DNA of 64,000 bases. Origin: Photorhabdus australis DSM 17609 (GTDB taxonomy: Bacteria; Pseudomonadota; Gammaproteobacteria; Enterobacterales; Enterobacteriaceae). Location of the stretch: positions 46,414-110,413 of the forward strand of contig NZ_JONO01000011.1 of NCBI RefSeq assembly GCF_000711895.1, written 5' to 3'. Positions 9,997 to 20,016 of the stretch are shown here, one piece after another; positions within the stretch are counted from its first letter, which is position 1; the number at the start of each line of letters is the position of its first letter. A program made the translations under genes and the position numbers. Under the pieces are notes generated by a model, which worked only from the letters and a program-made list of their open reading frames with translations, ran no database searches and had not been told where the DNA came from.

Positions 9997-10500
9997 ATGT
10001 TAAATCAAGAAATGGTTAATAAATTAAATGAACAGATGAATTTGGAATTCTATTCTGCAAATTTATATCTACAAATGAGTGCATGGTGCAGTGATAAAGG
10101 ATTGGCGGGTGCTGCTGCATTTTTTAAATCGCACTCTCAGGAAGAGATGCAACACATGCATCGCTTATTTGATTATCTGAGCGATACTGGTGCGATGCCA
10201 CGTTTAGGGCAGATTAATGCACCTTCAGCAGACTATAAATCCATATCTGATGTACTTCAGCAAACCTACGATCACGAGAAAGCTATTACCGCTGAAATTA
10301 ATAAACTCGCCCATTTGGCGATAACGACGCAGGATTATTCCACTTTTAACTTCCTGCAATGGTATGTAGCAGAACAGCACGAAGAAGAGAAGTTGTTCAA
10401 GTCTATTCTTGATAAATTAAGTATGGTTGGCGAGGATGGTAAGGCACTCTTCCTATTGGATAAGGATTTGAAAGGTTTGGCCGGTTCAGACCCTATCTAA
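9997..10500 (+). CDS. ftnA: Non-haem ferritin FtnA
   Basis: FtnA is the 24-subunit iron-storage ferritin that oxidises Fe(II) and keeps Fe(III) in its core. The 167-residue chain begins [15 protein letters not shown]. Ferroxidase-type residues are visible: Glu17 (NLEFYSA), the EEMQHMHR helix with Glu and His near 50-53, and QHEEEKLF near 127. There is no Cys/Met haem-ligand pattern of bacterioferritin. The ATG at 9997 is used because GGGAGG (9984-9989) lies 7 nt upstream; an earlier ATG at 9979 would overlap that site. The upstream Fur-like repeats fit iron-dependent induction. Confidence 0.95.
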   Translation: MLNQEMVNKLNEQMNLEFYSANLYLQMSAWCSDKGLAGAAAFFKSHSQEEMQHMHRLFDYLSDTGAMPRLGQINAPSADYKSISDVLQQTYDHEKAITAEINKLAHLAITTQDYSTFNFLQWYVAEQHEEEKLFKSILDKLSMVGEDGKALFLLDKDLKGLAGSDPI

Positions 10501-10513
10501 TGAATGGAATTAA

Positions 10514-10573
10514 TCAACCGCAGTAGCTGGCAATGACGTTAGATATTTAAAGCTAGCACCGCGGTTTTCCTTT
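10514..10573 (+). terminator. Probable terminator after ftnA
   Basis: AACCGC (10514) can pair with GCGGTT (10560-10565) across a long loop containing a second inner pairing (GCTGGC region with GCTAGC). A T-rich stretch (TTTTCCTTTTTT) follows. Compatible with a rho-independent terminator. Confidence 0.5.
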
Positions 10574-10692
10574 TTTTGCGCGATAGTTCACAAGACGAAG
10601 TTCCTATTGTAAGTTATCGCGGATAAAATAACTTCTTTGATATAAGATAGTCTTAATTTGTAGAAATATATCTGAAAATTAAGAGGTTATTT

Positions 10693-11079
10693 ATGACCAT
10701 TAGTAAAATTCGTTCTTTTTGCCGGAAATTATCTGCTTTAGTTGTTCTGTTTGTCGGTATGTCTTGCCAGCAAGTTTTAGCTCATGCGCATTTAACAGAA
10801 CAAATTCCAGCAGAAGATACCACGGTGGAAAATGCACCACAGGTCATTACCCTGAGCTTTTCAGAGGGCATTGAACTGAATTTCAGTAAAGTAAAAGTGA
10901 CGGGTCCGGAAAATAAACCTATCAAAACTGGTCAATTGAAGCTCGATCCTGCGACTAATACAAAACTTATTCTTCCCGTAGAAGATAAACTGGTGGCAGG
11001 TAAATATCATGTTGACTGGAGTGTAGTCTCGGTTGATGGGCATAAAACTAAAGGCGTTTACAGTTTTACAGTTAAATAA
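10693..11079 (+). CDS. yobA: CopC-domain periplasmic copper-binding protein YobA
   Basis: This 128-residue CopC-like protein has a signal peptide (residues 1-30, ending VLAHAHL). The mature N-terminal His lies in the HAHL motif, and a late His lies in VDGHKTKG; both are the Cu(II) ligands of the family. The body is a single Ig-like beta domain (LSFSEGIELNFSKVKVTGP, GKYHVDWSVVS). It lies 2 bp before yebZ, so they form an operon. Together they are predicted to bind copper in the periplasm and carry it over the inner membrane. The copper role is inferred from the family. Confidence 0.92.
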   Translation: MTISKIRSFCRKLSALVVLFVGMSCQQVLAHAHLTEQIPAEDTTVENAPQVITLSFSEGIELNFSKVKVTGPENKPIKTGQLKLDPATNTKLILPVEDKLVAGKYHVDWSVVSVDGHKTKGVYSFTVK

Positions 11080-11081
11080 TT

Positions 11082-11975
11082 ATGTCTCTGGCGGCTCTTT
11101 ATATCTTCTGTCGCTTCGCTCATTTTGTGGCAGTTATGTTGATGTTTGGTCTCAGCATGTTTACTGTCATGTTAGTTCCTGCTCGCCTCTCTGTCCTAAT
11201 TGATGTTCGTCTTCGTTTGGGGATAATTATCAGTACAATTGTGGCATTCATAACTACGATTGGTTGGTTGGTGATACAAGCGGGGCTAATGGGAGATGGC
11301 TGGCAGGATACTTATGATCTGGAAGTTTGGTTAGCAGTTCTGAGAACAACCTTTGGCAAAGTCTGGCAGTGGCAAATATTGATTTCAATAGTTACTACAG
11401 GGTTCTTGTTTATTAATAACCAAAAGACCAGAAATATTCTAATGTTAATTGGCTCGGCCATTTTATTATCCTGTCATGCTTTTATAGGACATGCAGTGAT
11501 ACATGATGGGATGTTGGGTATTCTTCATCAGATTAACCAGATAATTCACTTATTAAGTGTAGGGTACTGGTTTGGTGGATTATGGCCGTTTTTGTTATGC
11601 CTGCAACTTTTGCGTATGCGGAATGAACTCGCTGTAGAGTTGGATAAACAGGTTATGATTTCTATGATGCGTTTTTCCACCTATGGCCATATTGCAGTAA
11701 TTCTTATCATCGTTACAGGTATAATAAGTAGCTTGATTTTGCTCCCGGGTTGGCCGGAGTATAGCGGTACTGAATATCAGTCAATGCTATGGCTGAAGAT
11801 AGTGCTGGTAGCTGCTATGGTGATGCTTGCATTGATTAACCGTTATATCTTGGTTCCTAAACTAAGACAGCCTGGCCGCTATCAACTGCTGATTATCAAT
11901 AGCTGGATTGAAATTATTTTTGGAGCGTTGGCTTTATTATGTGTTGCTGTTTTTGCTACTTATCAGCCGATTTGA
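11082..11975 (+). CDS. yebZ: CopD-family inner-membrane copper protein YebZ
   Basis: This 297-residue protein has about eight hydrophobic helices. It has the CopD pattern: an early RFAHFVAVMLMFG helix with His15, a central SCHAFIGHAVIHDG segment with several His, and IHLLSVGYWFGGLWPF. It probably moves copper delivered by YobA into the cytoplasm. It follows yobA by 2 bp. An ERIC element starts 10 bp after its stop and separates it from yebY, the third member of the E. coli cluster. Confidence 0.93.
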   Translation: MSLAALYIFCRFAHFVAVMLMFGLSMFTVMLVPARLSVLIDVRLRLGIIISTIVAFITTIGWLVIQAGLMGDGWQDTYDLEVWLAVLRTTFGKVWQWQILISIVTTGFLFINNQKTRNILMLIGSAILLSCHAFIGHAVIHDGMLGILHQINQIIHLLSVGYWFGGLWPFLLCLQLLRMRNELAVELDKQVMISMMRFSTYGHIAVILIIVTGIISSLILLPGWPEYSGTEYQSMLWLKIVLVAAMVMLALINRYILVPKLRQPGRYQLLIINSWIEIIFGALALLCVAVFATYQPI

Positions 11976-11985
11976 CTTTTTTAAC

Positions 11986-12112
11986 TATACCCAATGGATT
12001 TCAAGATGCATCGCGACGGCAAGGGAGCGAATCCCCAGGAGCATAGCTAATTATGTGACTGGGGTGAGTGAGTGCAGCCAACAAAGAGGCAACTTGAAAG
12101 ATAACAGGTATA
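11986..12112. repeat. ERIC element (127 bp) between yebZ and yebY
   Basis: A full-length copy runs from TATACCC (11986) to GGTATA (12112), exactly 127 bp. It contains GCGAATCCCCAGGAGC and GTGACTGGGGTGAGTGAG, the segments targeted by the standard ERIC primers. It starts 10 bp after the yebZ stop, so it lies inside a likely yobA-yebZ-yebY transcript. Confidence 0.95.
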
Positions 12113-12148
12113 ACAACTTGTTTCAGTAGGTGTTATTTATGCAGTTGA

Positions 12149-12676
<528 letters not shown>

Positions 12677-12704
12677 ATAAGAAATAATGTTATTGAGCTA
12701 AGCC

Positions 12705-12790
12705 GCGTAGCGTGACATTTGACTTAATAAGTGTCATTTCTGGCTATTTATTATCCAAAAAGTTGTTCAAATGTAATATGTCAGCTACGC
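12705..12790. repeat. Inverted repeat between yebY and sdsR
   Basis: GCGTAGCGTGACAT (12705-12718) is nearly the reverse complement of ATGTCAGCTACGC (12778-12790), with one bulge. The right arm overlaps the putative -10 region of sdsR. An inner hairpin (GACATTT / AAGTGTC) lies near 12714-12734. It may be a small mobile hairpin element or a terminator for yebY. Confidence 0.6.
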
Positions 12791-12795
12791 TTTAA

Positions 12796-12893
12796 GTTGT
12801 AAGTTGTTTTACGTCTCAATGACACTTTTAGCGCACGGCTCTTAAGAGCCATTTTCCCTAGGCCGAGTAGAGGAGTCAACTCGGCCTTTTTTT
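12796..12893 (+). ncRNA. sdsR: SdsR (RyeB) RpoS-dependent small RNA
   Basis: The region carries the conserved SdsR core CTTTTAGCGCACGGCTCT (12825) then AAGAGCCATTTTCCCT. The terminator stem GGCCGAGT/ACTCGGCC (12861-12886) follows, with a seven-T run. Spacing from core to 3' end fits the E. coli RNA of about 104 nt. Upstream, CTACGCT (12784-12790) resembles a sigma-S -10 (CTATACT), giving a start near 12794-12797. Location next to yebY is as in E. coli. SdsR is an Hfq-binding regulator of stationary-phase genes. The exact 5' end is inferred, and an antisense RyeA partner was not resolved. Confidence 0.88.
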
Positions 12894-12912
12894 GTCAGAA
12901 GCTTTGCGGACA

Positions 12913-13155
12913 TCAGACTACCCTCATAACCCATGCATGGTTTTGTTTGTCATAATGTTTTCTGTACAACAGAATCTGTTTGTCGTTTAGTAAGGCGGGG
13001 ATACTGGTATGTTCATCCCAGCCATCTAGTTGCATACAAAGTTCGCGGTCGGAATTGCAAGGAATACTAATGGTAGTATCGTCTCCTGCGGAAGGTTGAG
13101 ACAGAATAGCATCATCAATTTCGTAGCTGGAAATTCTCAGTTTTGTCTGGTTCAT
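12913..13155 (-). CDS. yebV: DUF1480 family protein YebV
   Basis: The 80-residue protein matches E. coli YebV (DUF1480): an N-terminal ISSYEIDDA, then TISIPCNSDRELCMQLDGWD with two Cys, then TSIPALLNDKQILLYR and a final WVMRVV. It converges with sdsR: its stop codon lies 20 bp beyond the sRNA terminator. The ATG at 13155 has AAGGAGCC upstream. Function is unknown in the family. Confidence 0.9.
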   Translation of the reverse strand: MNQTKLRISSYEIDDAILSQPSAGDDTTISIPCNSDRELCMQLDGWDEHTSIPALLNDKQILLYRKHYDKQNHAWVMRVV

Positions 13156-13778
13156 GATGGCTCCTTAATTTCAATTAACAGGTACGACCAGTGAGGCCAT
13201 CATTTGAGAATAGATCAAATGACTGAGATTGCCAGTAATAATATTTCCAGAATTGAATAATCGTTAGATGATATTGCTGTTATAACTATCTGTACTAAAA
13301 CTTAGTTTTGTAATATTGTTTTTTTCATCTTCGTCATTCTTTGGACTTTTCCACATTCAGTAGGAAATATTTTATTTTAGTGTAATTTCTGGAGCAAAAA
13401 GTGTTAATGACAGAATGGCAAATCTAATAATTCTACGGATAAATTGTTTGAATGTTTTACTTTTCGTTACTCTGCTGGTCAGCATCTAGATAAAATGTGG
13501 GCAGAATACAGTCTGATTTTTATTGCTAAAAGGGTATAGCGGCTCTTACAGGTGCATTATACTTCTTATTAGCTGTACCTTTTGATGTTTTGCTAATGAG
13601 CGTGATATCTCGCTAACCTTGATAAACGCGCAATAAATATAATAAAGAATATCTTAATAGAGACAGTAAAAAATTTACGTCAGTGAGGCAGGCTGTTAAC
13701 CTTATTGTTATGGGCATTTGATATTTTTTTGATATAAAAATAGAGATGCATTTTGTAAATTTCATCGGATAGGTCAAT
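13156..13778. other. AT-rich intergenic region between yebV and msrC
   Basis: About 620 bp without a credible gene on either strand. It must hold the divergent promoters of yebV and msrC. I see no known RNA, repeat or phage remnant in it. Confidence 0.5.
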
Positions 13779-14276
13779 ATGAATAAAAATGAGTTCTATC
13801 GAGATCTTGTTGGAGACTTAAAAGCTTTGTTGTCTGGTGAGTATGACTTAATAGCGACGCTCGCCAATGCTAGTGCATTGTTGTATGAACGTTTACATGA
13901 CGTTAACTGGGCTGGTTTTTATCTGATTGATGGTGATACGTTGGTTCTGGGGCCATTTCAGGGGAAGGTTGCCTGTGTCAGAATACCTGTTGGTAAGGGA
14001 GTATGCGGAACTGCTGTATCAGAAAAGCGAATTCAACGTGTTAATGATGTCCATGAATTCCCTGGTCATATTGCCTGTGATGCTGCTAGTAACGCTGAAA
14101 TTGTGTTGCCGTTGATCGTTAACGATAGAATCATTGGTGTATTGGATATTGATAGCGTGATTTTTCATCGGTTTGATGAAGAAGACGAATTTGGCTTACA
14201 AGCCCTTATTGATGGGCTATGTGCTCATTTAGAACAGTGCGTTGTGCCGAAATATGTTGAGTTGAATGTAACTTAA
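13779..14276 (+). CDS. msrC: Free methionine-(R)-sulfoxide reductase
   Basis: This GAF-domain enzyme (165 residues, YebR/fRMsr family) reduces free L-methionine-(R)-sulfoxide in the cytoplasm. The catalytic cysteines expected for the family are present: GKVACVRIPVGKGVCGTA holds two, and GHIACDAASN holds the third. The pocket stretch DVNWAGFYLI is also conserved. It stands alone upstream of proQ, as in E. coli. The ATG at 13779 is preceded by a weak ATAGGTC site. Length agrees with the family (about 165). Confidence 0.94.
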   Translation: MNKNEFYRDLVGDLKALLSGEYDLIATLANASALLYERLHDVNWAGFYLIDGDTLVLGPFQGKVACVRIPVGKGVCGTAVSEKRIQRVNDVHEFPGHIACDAASNAEIVLPLIVNDRIIGVLDIDSVIFHRFDEEDEFGLQALIDGLCAHLEQCVVPKYVELNVT

Positions 14277-14371
14277 CATATCGATAACGTGGCATTTATC
14301 AGCAACGCTATTATAATGACGCCAGTTCATGCCTATGCTGGTTGGCAAAACCGTTGTAATCAGGAAATTTC

Positions 14372-15079
14372 ATGGAAAATCAACCTAAGTTGAATAGTAG
14401 TAAAGAAATCATTGCTTTTTTAGCTGAGCGCTTTCCGCTCTGTTTCGTCGCTGAAGGTGAAGCTCGTCCTTTAAAAATTGGTATCTTTCAGGATATCGTT
14501 GAACGTATTCAGGACGAAGAATGCTTAAGTAAAACACAATTGCGTTCCGCCTTGCGTTTGTATACATCAAGCTGGCGTTACTTGTATGGTGTGAAAGAAG
14601 GGGCGCAGCGTGTTGACCTTGATGGTAACTCGTGCGGTGAATTGGAAGCGGAACATATTGAGCATGCTCTTCAGCAACTGACTGAAGCCAAAGCGCGGGT
14701 CCAGTCACAGCGTGCAGAGCAAAGAGCCAAAAAACGTGAAGCTGAAAATACAGCTGCCGGTGAAAAAAATGATCGTCCGGCAACTAAAAAGCCAACTCCT
14801 CGTCGTCGTGCTCATAATACTGAAGGAGAAAAACGGCAGCCACGTCAACAAAATCGACCTCAGAAACAAGCACGTAAACCTGCTGCTAATAAACTTAGCC
14901 AACCTGCATCGACTCAGATTGCTGATGTTTCATTGCTGAAAATTGGCCAGGAAATTAAAGTTAGAGTAGGTAAGAGCTCGATGGATGCCTCTGTGCTTGA
15001 AATCGCTAAAGATGGTGTACGGGTGCAATTGCCTTCCGGTTTGGCAATGATTGTACGCGCAGAACATTTACAGTTCTGA
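14372..15079 (+). CDS. proQ: RNA chaperone ProQ
   Basis: ProQ is a global RNA-binding protein that binds sRNAs and mRNA 3' ends. The 235 residues show the N-terminal FinO/ProQ domain (about 1-120; [21 protein letters not shown] key area, then [15 protein letters not shown]). A basic, Gln/Arg-rich linker of about 70 residues follows, then a Tudor-like C-terminal domain (about 180-235; [18 protein letters not shown]). It ends 19 bp before prc, and the two are probably co-transcribed as in E. coli. Complete and typical. Confidence 0.96.
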   Translation: MENQPKLNSSKEIIAFLAERFPLCFVAEGEARPLKIGIFQDIVERIQDEECLSKTQLRSALRLYTSSWRYLYGVKEGAQRVDLDGNSCGELEAEHIEHALQQLTEAKARVQSQRAEQRAKKREAENTAAGEKNDRPATKKPTPRRRAHNTEGEKRQPRQQNRPQKQARKPAANKLSQPASTQIADVSLLKIGQEIKVRVGKSSMDASVLEIAKDGVRVQLPSGLAMIVRAEHLQF

Positions 15080-15098
15080 TACGGAGGCCAACCCAGGC

Positions 15099-17150
15099 AT
15101 GAACAAATTCGTCAGACTGGCTTTTGTCTTAGGCGTTTCAATTTTTGGTACTTGCTATGCAAATACAAACAGTCCAGCAGCGGTTCCTGTTCGTATTAAA
15201 CAACTGCCTATATTGGAGCAAGAACCTCAGCATTCAACTGTGAGCGAGCGGGTAACATCCCGCTTCATTCGTTCCCATTACCGTCAATTTAATTTAGATG
15301 GTGACTTTTCAGCAAAAATATTTGACCGTTATCTCAATATACTGGATTACAGCCACAATATATTGTTGGCGTCAGATGTAACTCAGTATGCTGATAAGAA
15401 AAAATTGTTAGGCCAGGAATTGGAAAGTGGGAATCTGGAAATCCCATATGACCTGTTTAATCTGTTACAGAAACGCCGTTTTGAGCGTTATCAGTATGCT
15501 TTATCTCGTCTTGAGCAGCCAATGAATTTTGATGGCAACGATACGATTGATATTGATCGGTCTAAAGCCCCTTGGCCGCAGAGTGTAGAAGAGCTGAATA
15601 GACTTTGGGATGCTAAAGTTAAATATGATTGGCTTAATCTCAAGCTCACAGGTAAAGATGATAAAGAAATTAAAGAAGTGCTGATTAAGCGCTATCAGTT
15701 TGCGTTAAAACGTCTGACACAAAGTCAGAGTGAGGACGTTTTTCAGCTGATTATGACTGCGTTTGCCCGTGAGATTGACCCTCACACTAATTACCTTTCA
15801 CCACGCAATACTGAGCAGTTTAACTCAGAAATGAGCCTGTCCCTTGAAGGCATTGGTGCTGTTTTGCAGATAGACGATGACTACACTGTCATAAATTCTA
15901 TGGTTGCTGGTGGTCCTGCGGCTAAAAGTAAAGCGCTAAAAGTGGGAGATAAGATTATCGGTGTCGGTCAGTCAGGGAAGTCAATGGTAGACATTATTGG
16001 CTGGCGTTTGGATGATGTGGTTGCACTGATTAAAGGCCCTAAAGGTAGTAAAGTACGGCTTGAGGTTATTTCTGATACGAAAGGGGCGAAACCACGTACT
16101 ATCACTTTAACTCGTGAACAGATCCGTCTGGAAGACCGGGCAGTGAAGATGTCAGTTAAGACAATCGGTAAAGAAAAAGTAGGGGTGCTTGATATCCCAG
16201 GTTTTTACGTTGGCTTAACTGATAATGTTAAGACTCAATTGCAAAAACTGACTAAGCAGCATGTTAGTGCTATTGTCATAGATCTGCGTAGTAATGGTGG
16301 TGGTGCACTGACAGAGGCAGTTTCTTTGTCTGGCCTGTTTCTTCCAAGTGGCCCAATAGTGCAAGTCAGGGATAATAATGGGAAAATTCGTCAGGATTCT
16401 GATACTGATGAAGTGGTCTACTATAAAGGACCTCTAGTTGTTCTGGTAGATCGTTTCAGTGCATCTGCTTCTGAGATTTTTGCCGCAGCTATGCAGGATT
16501 ATGGGCGAGCTTTGGTGGTTGGAGAGCCAACGTTTGGTAAAGGTACTGTTCAGCAATATCGTTCTTTGAGTCGTATTTACGATCAAATGATGCGTCCTGA
16601 TTGGCCATCATTGGGTTCTGTTCAGTATACAATTCAGAAATTCTATCGTGTAAATGGCGGTAGCACTCAGCGTAAAGGTGTGACTCCTGATATTGTAATG
16701 CCAACGGGTGTTGATCCAGCAGAAACTGGGGAAAGTTTTGAAGATAATGCTTTGCCTTGGGATAGTATTCCTCCCGCTCGTTATACTGGGTCTAAAGTTA
16801 TTGCCGCGTTAGTTCCACAGTTAAATGTGGCTCATAATGCTCGTATTGCAGGTGATCCAGAATTTAAGTATATCAATGAGGATATTGCTCGCTATAAAGC
16901 GATGAAAGAGCGTAAAAATATTGTTTCTCTGAACTATGCACAAAGAGAGAAAGAGAATAAAGAAGATGATGCTTTGAAATTGAACCGGATTAATGATCGT
17001 TTTAAACGAGAAGGAAAGAAACCATTAGCTTCACTGGATGATTTACCTAAGGATTATCAAGGACCAGATCCATATCTTGATGAATCAGTGAAGATTGCAC
17101 TTGATTTGGCACATCAGCCTGCTGAGAAAGTGTTAGCTCAATCTAAGTAG
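15099..17150 (+). CDS. prc: Tail-specific periplasmic protease Prc (Tsp)
   Basis: Prc degrades periplasmic proteins with non-polar C-termini, including SsrA-tagged chains and MepS. I start it at the ATG at 15099 (GGAGG at 15083-15087), which gives 683 residues against 682 in E. coli. A signal peptide covers about residues 1-23. A PDZ domain lies near 240-320 (SLEGIGAVLQIDDDYTVINS area). The S41 protease core has Ser in DRFSASASEIFAAAMQDY and Lys in GEPTFGKGTVQQ. A C-terminal helical DUF3340 domain follows. Downstream of proQ, probably one operon. Confidence 0.96.
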   Translation: MNKFVRLAFVLGVSIFGTCYANTNSPAAVPVRIKQLPILEQEPQHSTVSERVTSRFIRSHYRQFNLDGDFSAKIFDRYLNILDYSHNILLASDVTQYADKKKLLGQELESGNLEIPYDLFNLLQKRRFERYQYALSRLEQPMNFDGNDTIDIDRSKAPWPQSVEELNRLWDAKVKYDWLNLKLTGKDDKEIKEVLIKRYQFALKRLTQSQSEDVFQLIMTAFAREIDPHTNYLSPRNTEQFNSEMSLSLEGIGAVLQIDDDYTVINSMVAGGPAAKSKALKVGDKIIGVGQSGKSMVDIIGWRLDDVVALIKGPKGSKVRLEVISDTKGAKPRTITLTREQIRLEDRAVKMSVKTIGKEKVGVLDIPGFYVGLTDNVKTQLQKLTKQHVSAIVIDLRSNGGGALTEAVSLSGLFLPSGPIVQVRDNNGKIRQDSDTDEVVYYKGPLVVLVDRFSASASEIFAAAMQDYGRALVVGEPTFGKGTVQQYRSLSRIYDQMMRPDWPSLGSVQYTIQKFYRVNGGSTQRKGVTPDIVMPTGVDPAETGESFEDNALPWDSIPPARYTGSKVIAALVPQLNVAHNARIAGDPEFKYINEDIARYKAMKERKNIVSLNYAQREKENKEDDALKLNRINDRFKREGKKPLASLDDLPKDYQGPDPYLDESVKIALDLAHQPAEKVLAQSK

Positions 17151-17498
17151 AGCAATAGATTAAATAATCAGCTTAATAATGCCCAATATCGTTCATCTTA
17201 GATGCTTTGAGCGAATGGTATTGGGCTTTCAGTATTTCAGTATATTAAGCGCTCATTTTTTAGACGGTTGTTATTTTTCGGGAAGGATGAGCTGTTTCAC
17301 AATTTCCTTGTGTTGCCTGGTGCCAAAGTATTTTGCTTAACCAATTGGTGTTAGGCTAATGTTAGTTTTTTACGGTTTTGTAAAGTTGTGTTGGTTTTAT
17401 CGTTTGAAAAGTTAAAAAGCTTGAATATTGCAAGAATAGCCTTATTTATAGGATAGCTCTGAAGTGTATTGATTATTAATATAAGGAAGCCCATTTTT
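17151..17498. other. Intergenic region prc-htpX
   Basis: Near 17180-17232, GCCCAATATCGTTC can pair with GAATGGTATTGGGC, followed by TTTC; this imperfect stem may end prc transcription. The rest should hold the htpX promoter. I did not find a clean CpxR or sigma-32 site. Confidence 0.4.
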
Positions 17499-18386
17499 AT
17501 GATGCGAATTGCTTTGTTCCTCCTCACTAACCTTGCTGTTATGTTGGTGTTTGGGATAATACTTTCTCTGACAGGAATTCAGGGAAGTAGTGTACAGGGT
17601 CTAATGATTATGGCTGGTCTGTTCGGTTTCGGTGGCGCGTTTGTTTCTCTGCTAATGTCCAAATGGATGGCTCTACGTTCTGTTGGTGGTCAGGTTATAG
17701 AACAGCCAACAAATGAAATTGAACATTGGTTGGTAGAAACTGTTCGTCGTCAGGCAGAACAAGTCAATATTGCTATGCCACAGGTTGCGATTTATGCTGC
17801 GCCTGATATTAACGCATTTGCTACTGGAGCGCGTCGTAATGCTTCTCTGGTAGCTGTCAGTACTGGCCTATTAGACAATATGAGTCGAGCAGAAGCGGAA
17901 GCTGTTATCGCTCATGAGATTAGCCATATTGCTAATGGTGATATGGTGACCATGACTTTGCTGCAAGGGATAGTAAATACTTTTGTTATCTTTATTTCCC
18001 GTTTGTTGGCTCAGGCTGTATCAAGTTTTCTGTCTGGCAACAATGAAAATGAAGAAGAAGGCAACTCCGGTAATCCGATTGTTTACATGGTCGTTTCAAT
18101 GGTATTGGAAATAGTATTCGGCATTCTGGCAAGTATTATCACAATGTGGTTCTCCCGTTACCGTGAATTCCACGCAGATGCAGGTTCTGCCAAGTTGGTG
18201 GGCCGTGAGAAGATGATTGCTGCTTTACAGCGTCTGAAAACCAGTTATGAGCCACAAGAAGAAGGCAGTATGATGGCGTTCTGTATTAATGGGAAATCTA
18301 AGACATTCAGTGAGCTTTTTATGTCTCACCCACCATTAGACAAACGTATTGAAGCACTGCGTAGTGGGCAATACTTGAATAAATAA
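17499..18386 (+). CDS. htpX: Membrane zinc metalloprotease HtpX
   Basis: HtpX is an M48 inner-membrane protease that degrades misfolded membrane proteins with FtsH. Start at the ATG at 17499 (AAGGA at 17483-17487), giving 295 residues against 293 in E. coli and the conserved opening [15 protein letters not shown]. Two N-terminal TM helices (about 4-23 and 34-55) precede the zinc site [11 protein letters not shown] (near residue 139). A Glu ligand in [18 protein letters not shown] follows the second membrane pair. Monocistronic with a strong terminator. Confidence 0.96.
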   Translation: MMRIALFLLTNLAVMLVFGIILSLTGIQGSSVQGLMIMAGLFGFGGAFVSLLMSKWMALRSVGGQVIEQPTNEIEHWLVETVRRQAEQVNIAMPQVAIYAAPDINAFATGARRNASLVAVSTGLLDNMSRAEAEAVIAHEISHIANGDMVTMTLLQGIVNTFVIFISRLLAQAVSSFLSGNNENEEEGNSGNPIVYMVVSMVLEIVFGILASIITMWFSRYREFHADAGSAKLVGREKMIAALQRLKTSYEPQEEGSMMAFCINGKSKTFSELFMSHPPLDKRIEALRSGQYLNK

Positions 18387-18401
18387 TCTAGTGAACAAAA
18401 T

Positions 18402-18429
18402 AAAAAGCTGGGAATTTCCCCCAGCTTTT
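18402..18429. terminator. Bidirectional terminator htpX / tcyP
   Basis: A perfect 10-bp stem, AAAAGCTGGG (18403-18412) with CCCAGCTTTT (18420-18429), has A- and T-runs on both sides. It lies between convergent genes and should work in both directions. Confidence 0.9.
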
Positions 18430-18438
18430 GAAGATTAA

Positions 18439-19830
18439 TTATACCTGATTTAACTCAATTTCTTCTTCTCGATTGAGGATGGCTGTATCGGTTTGCCTCA
18501 TCAATTGGCTGGTAATTGCACCTGCAGTCATTGAACCACTTACATTCAAGGCTGTGCGGCCCATGTCAATAAGAGGTTCAACAGAAATCAACAGGGCAAT
18601 TAACGTAACAGGTAATCCCATTGCCGGTAAAACAATCAGTGCAGCAAATGTGGCACCTCCACCTACACCGGCAACACCAGCAGAACTGATAGTTACAATA
18701 CCGACTAGTGTTGCAATCCAAACAGGGTCAAATGGATCGATTCCTACTGTTGGAGCAACCATGGTCGCCAGCATGGCAGGATAAATACCAGCACAACCAT
18801 TCTGGCCAATTGTTGCTCCGAAAGATGCTGAGAAGCTGGCAATAGACTCAGGTACACCGATACGGAGTGTCTGTGTTTCAACATTCAACGGAATACTGGC
18901 AGCACTTGAACGGCTGGTGAATGCAAAGGTTAGCACTGGCCAGATTTTTTTGAAAAATTTTACTGGGTTGATACCAGTAAAAGAGAGCAAAACTCCGTGA
19001 ATTACAAACATCAGAGCGAGTGCAATATAAGATGCGATAACAAAGCTACCCAGTTTCACGGTTTCGTTGATGTTAGAATTAGCGACGACTTTAGTCATTA
19101 GAGCCATGACACCATATGGTGTCAGACGCATAATCAGGCGAACTAATTTCATTGTCCATGCCTGTATTGTATCAATAGCGACTAATGCTAGTTCACCATG
19201 TTTGTGATCATCTTTCAGCATTTGTAGCGCAGCAACACCCAAAAAGGTTGCAAAAATAACAACACTAATAACAGAAGTTGGATTGATACCCGTTAAATCA
19301 GCAAATGGGTTTTTAGGAATAAAAGACAAAATTAACTGTGGCACAGACAAGTCAGAGACTTTGCCTATATAGTTGTTTTCTATGGTAGACAGGCGTGCGG
19401 TTTCTTGGATTCCTTGAACTAAACCTTCAGCAGTCAGGCCGAATAGGTTAGTAATAATGATACCGATAAATGCTGCGATCATTGTTGTGAACAGCAGCGT
19501 TCCGATGGTCAAGAAACTGATTTTTCCTAAAGAAGATGCTTTATGTAATCTGGCAACTGCGCTCAGAATAGAGGCAAATACTAGAGGCATAATTACCATC
19601 TGTAGAAGTTGTACGTAACCATTGCCGACAATGTTGAACCATGATATTGATTCTTTCACCGTGGCATTATCGGGACCATAAATGAGTTGTAGTGCCAGAC
19701 CAAAAATAACGCCAATGGCAAGGCCAACAAGAACTTTCTTTGACAAACTCGGTTGATGTGAGTTGGTTTTTGACAATAGCAAAAGTAGTGCTGCAAAAAT
19801 GAGCACGTTCAGAATTAGTGGTAGATCCAT
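18439..19830 (-). CDS. tcyP: L-cystine transporter TcyP (YdjN)
   Basis: This sodium:dicarboxylate symporter-fold protein (SLC1-like, 463 residues from the ATG at 19830) matches E. coli YdjN/TcyP, a cystine importer. Signature segments: [20 protein letters not shown], the hairpin [20 protein letters not shown], the [17 protein letters not shown] helix and [14 protein letters not shown]. About eight TM helices plus two re-entrant loops. A TTG six nt earlier is possible, but GGAG (about 9 nt before the ATG) favours the ATG. CysB control is known for E. coli and not visible here. Confidence 0.93.
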   Translation of the reverse strand: MDLPLILNVLIFAALLLLLSKTNSHQPSLSKKVLVGLAIGVIFGLALQLIYGPDNATVKESISWFNIVGNGYVQLLQMVIMPLVFASILSAVARLHKASSLGKISFLTIGTLLFTTMIAAFIGIIITNLFGLTAEGLVQGIQETARLSTIENNYIGKVSDLSVPQLILSFIPKNPFADLTGINPTSVISVVIFATFLGVAALQMLKDDHKHGELALVAIDTIQAWTMKLVRLIMRLTPYGVMALMTKVVANSNINETVKLGSFVIASYIALALMFVIHGVLLSFTGINPVKFFKKIWPVLTFAFTSRSSAASIPLNVETQTLRIGVPESIASFSASFGATIGQNGCAGIYPAMLATMVAPTVGIDPFDPVWIATLVGIVTISSAGVAGVGGGATFAALIVLPAMGLPVTLIALLISVEPLIDMGRTALNVSGSMTAGAITSQLMRQTDTAILNREEEIELNQV

Positions 19831-20016
19831 CCCCAAACTCCAGAATTCAATTAGTTAGGTAATAAGCTGTATTGAATCGTGTAAGTTTGCAAACGAACAC
19901 ATTACAACAAGCAGTTGGGGAATATAATATCAGTTTAAATCATTTCTATTTATAACTAGATCGAATTTTATATAACAAATGTGGTGGTTAAGATTTAATT
20001 TTAGTCTATTACAGCA

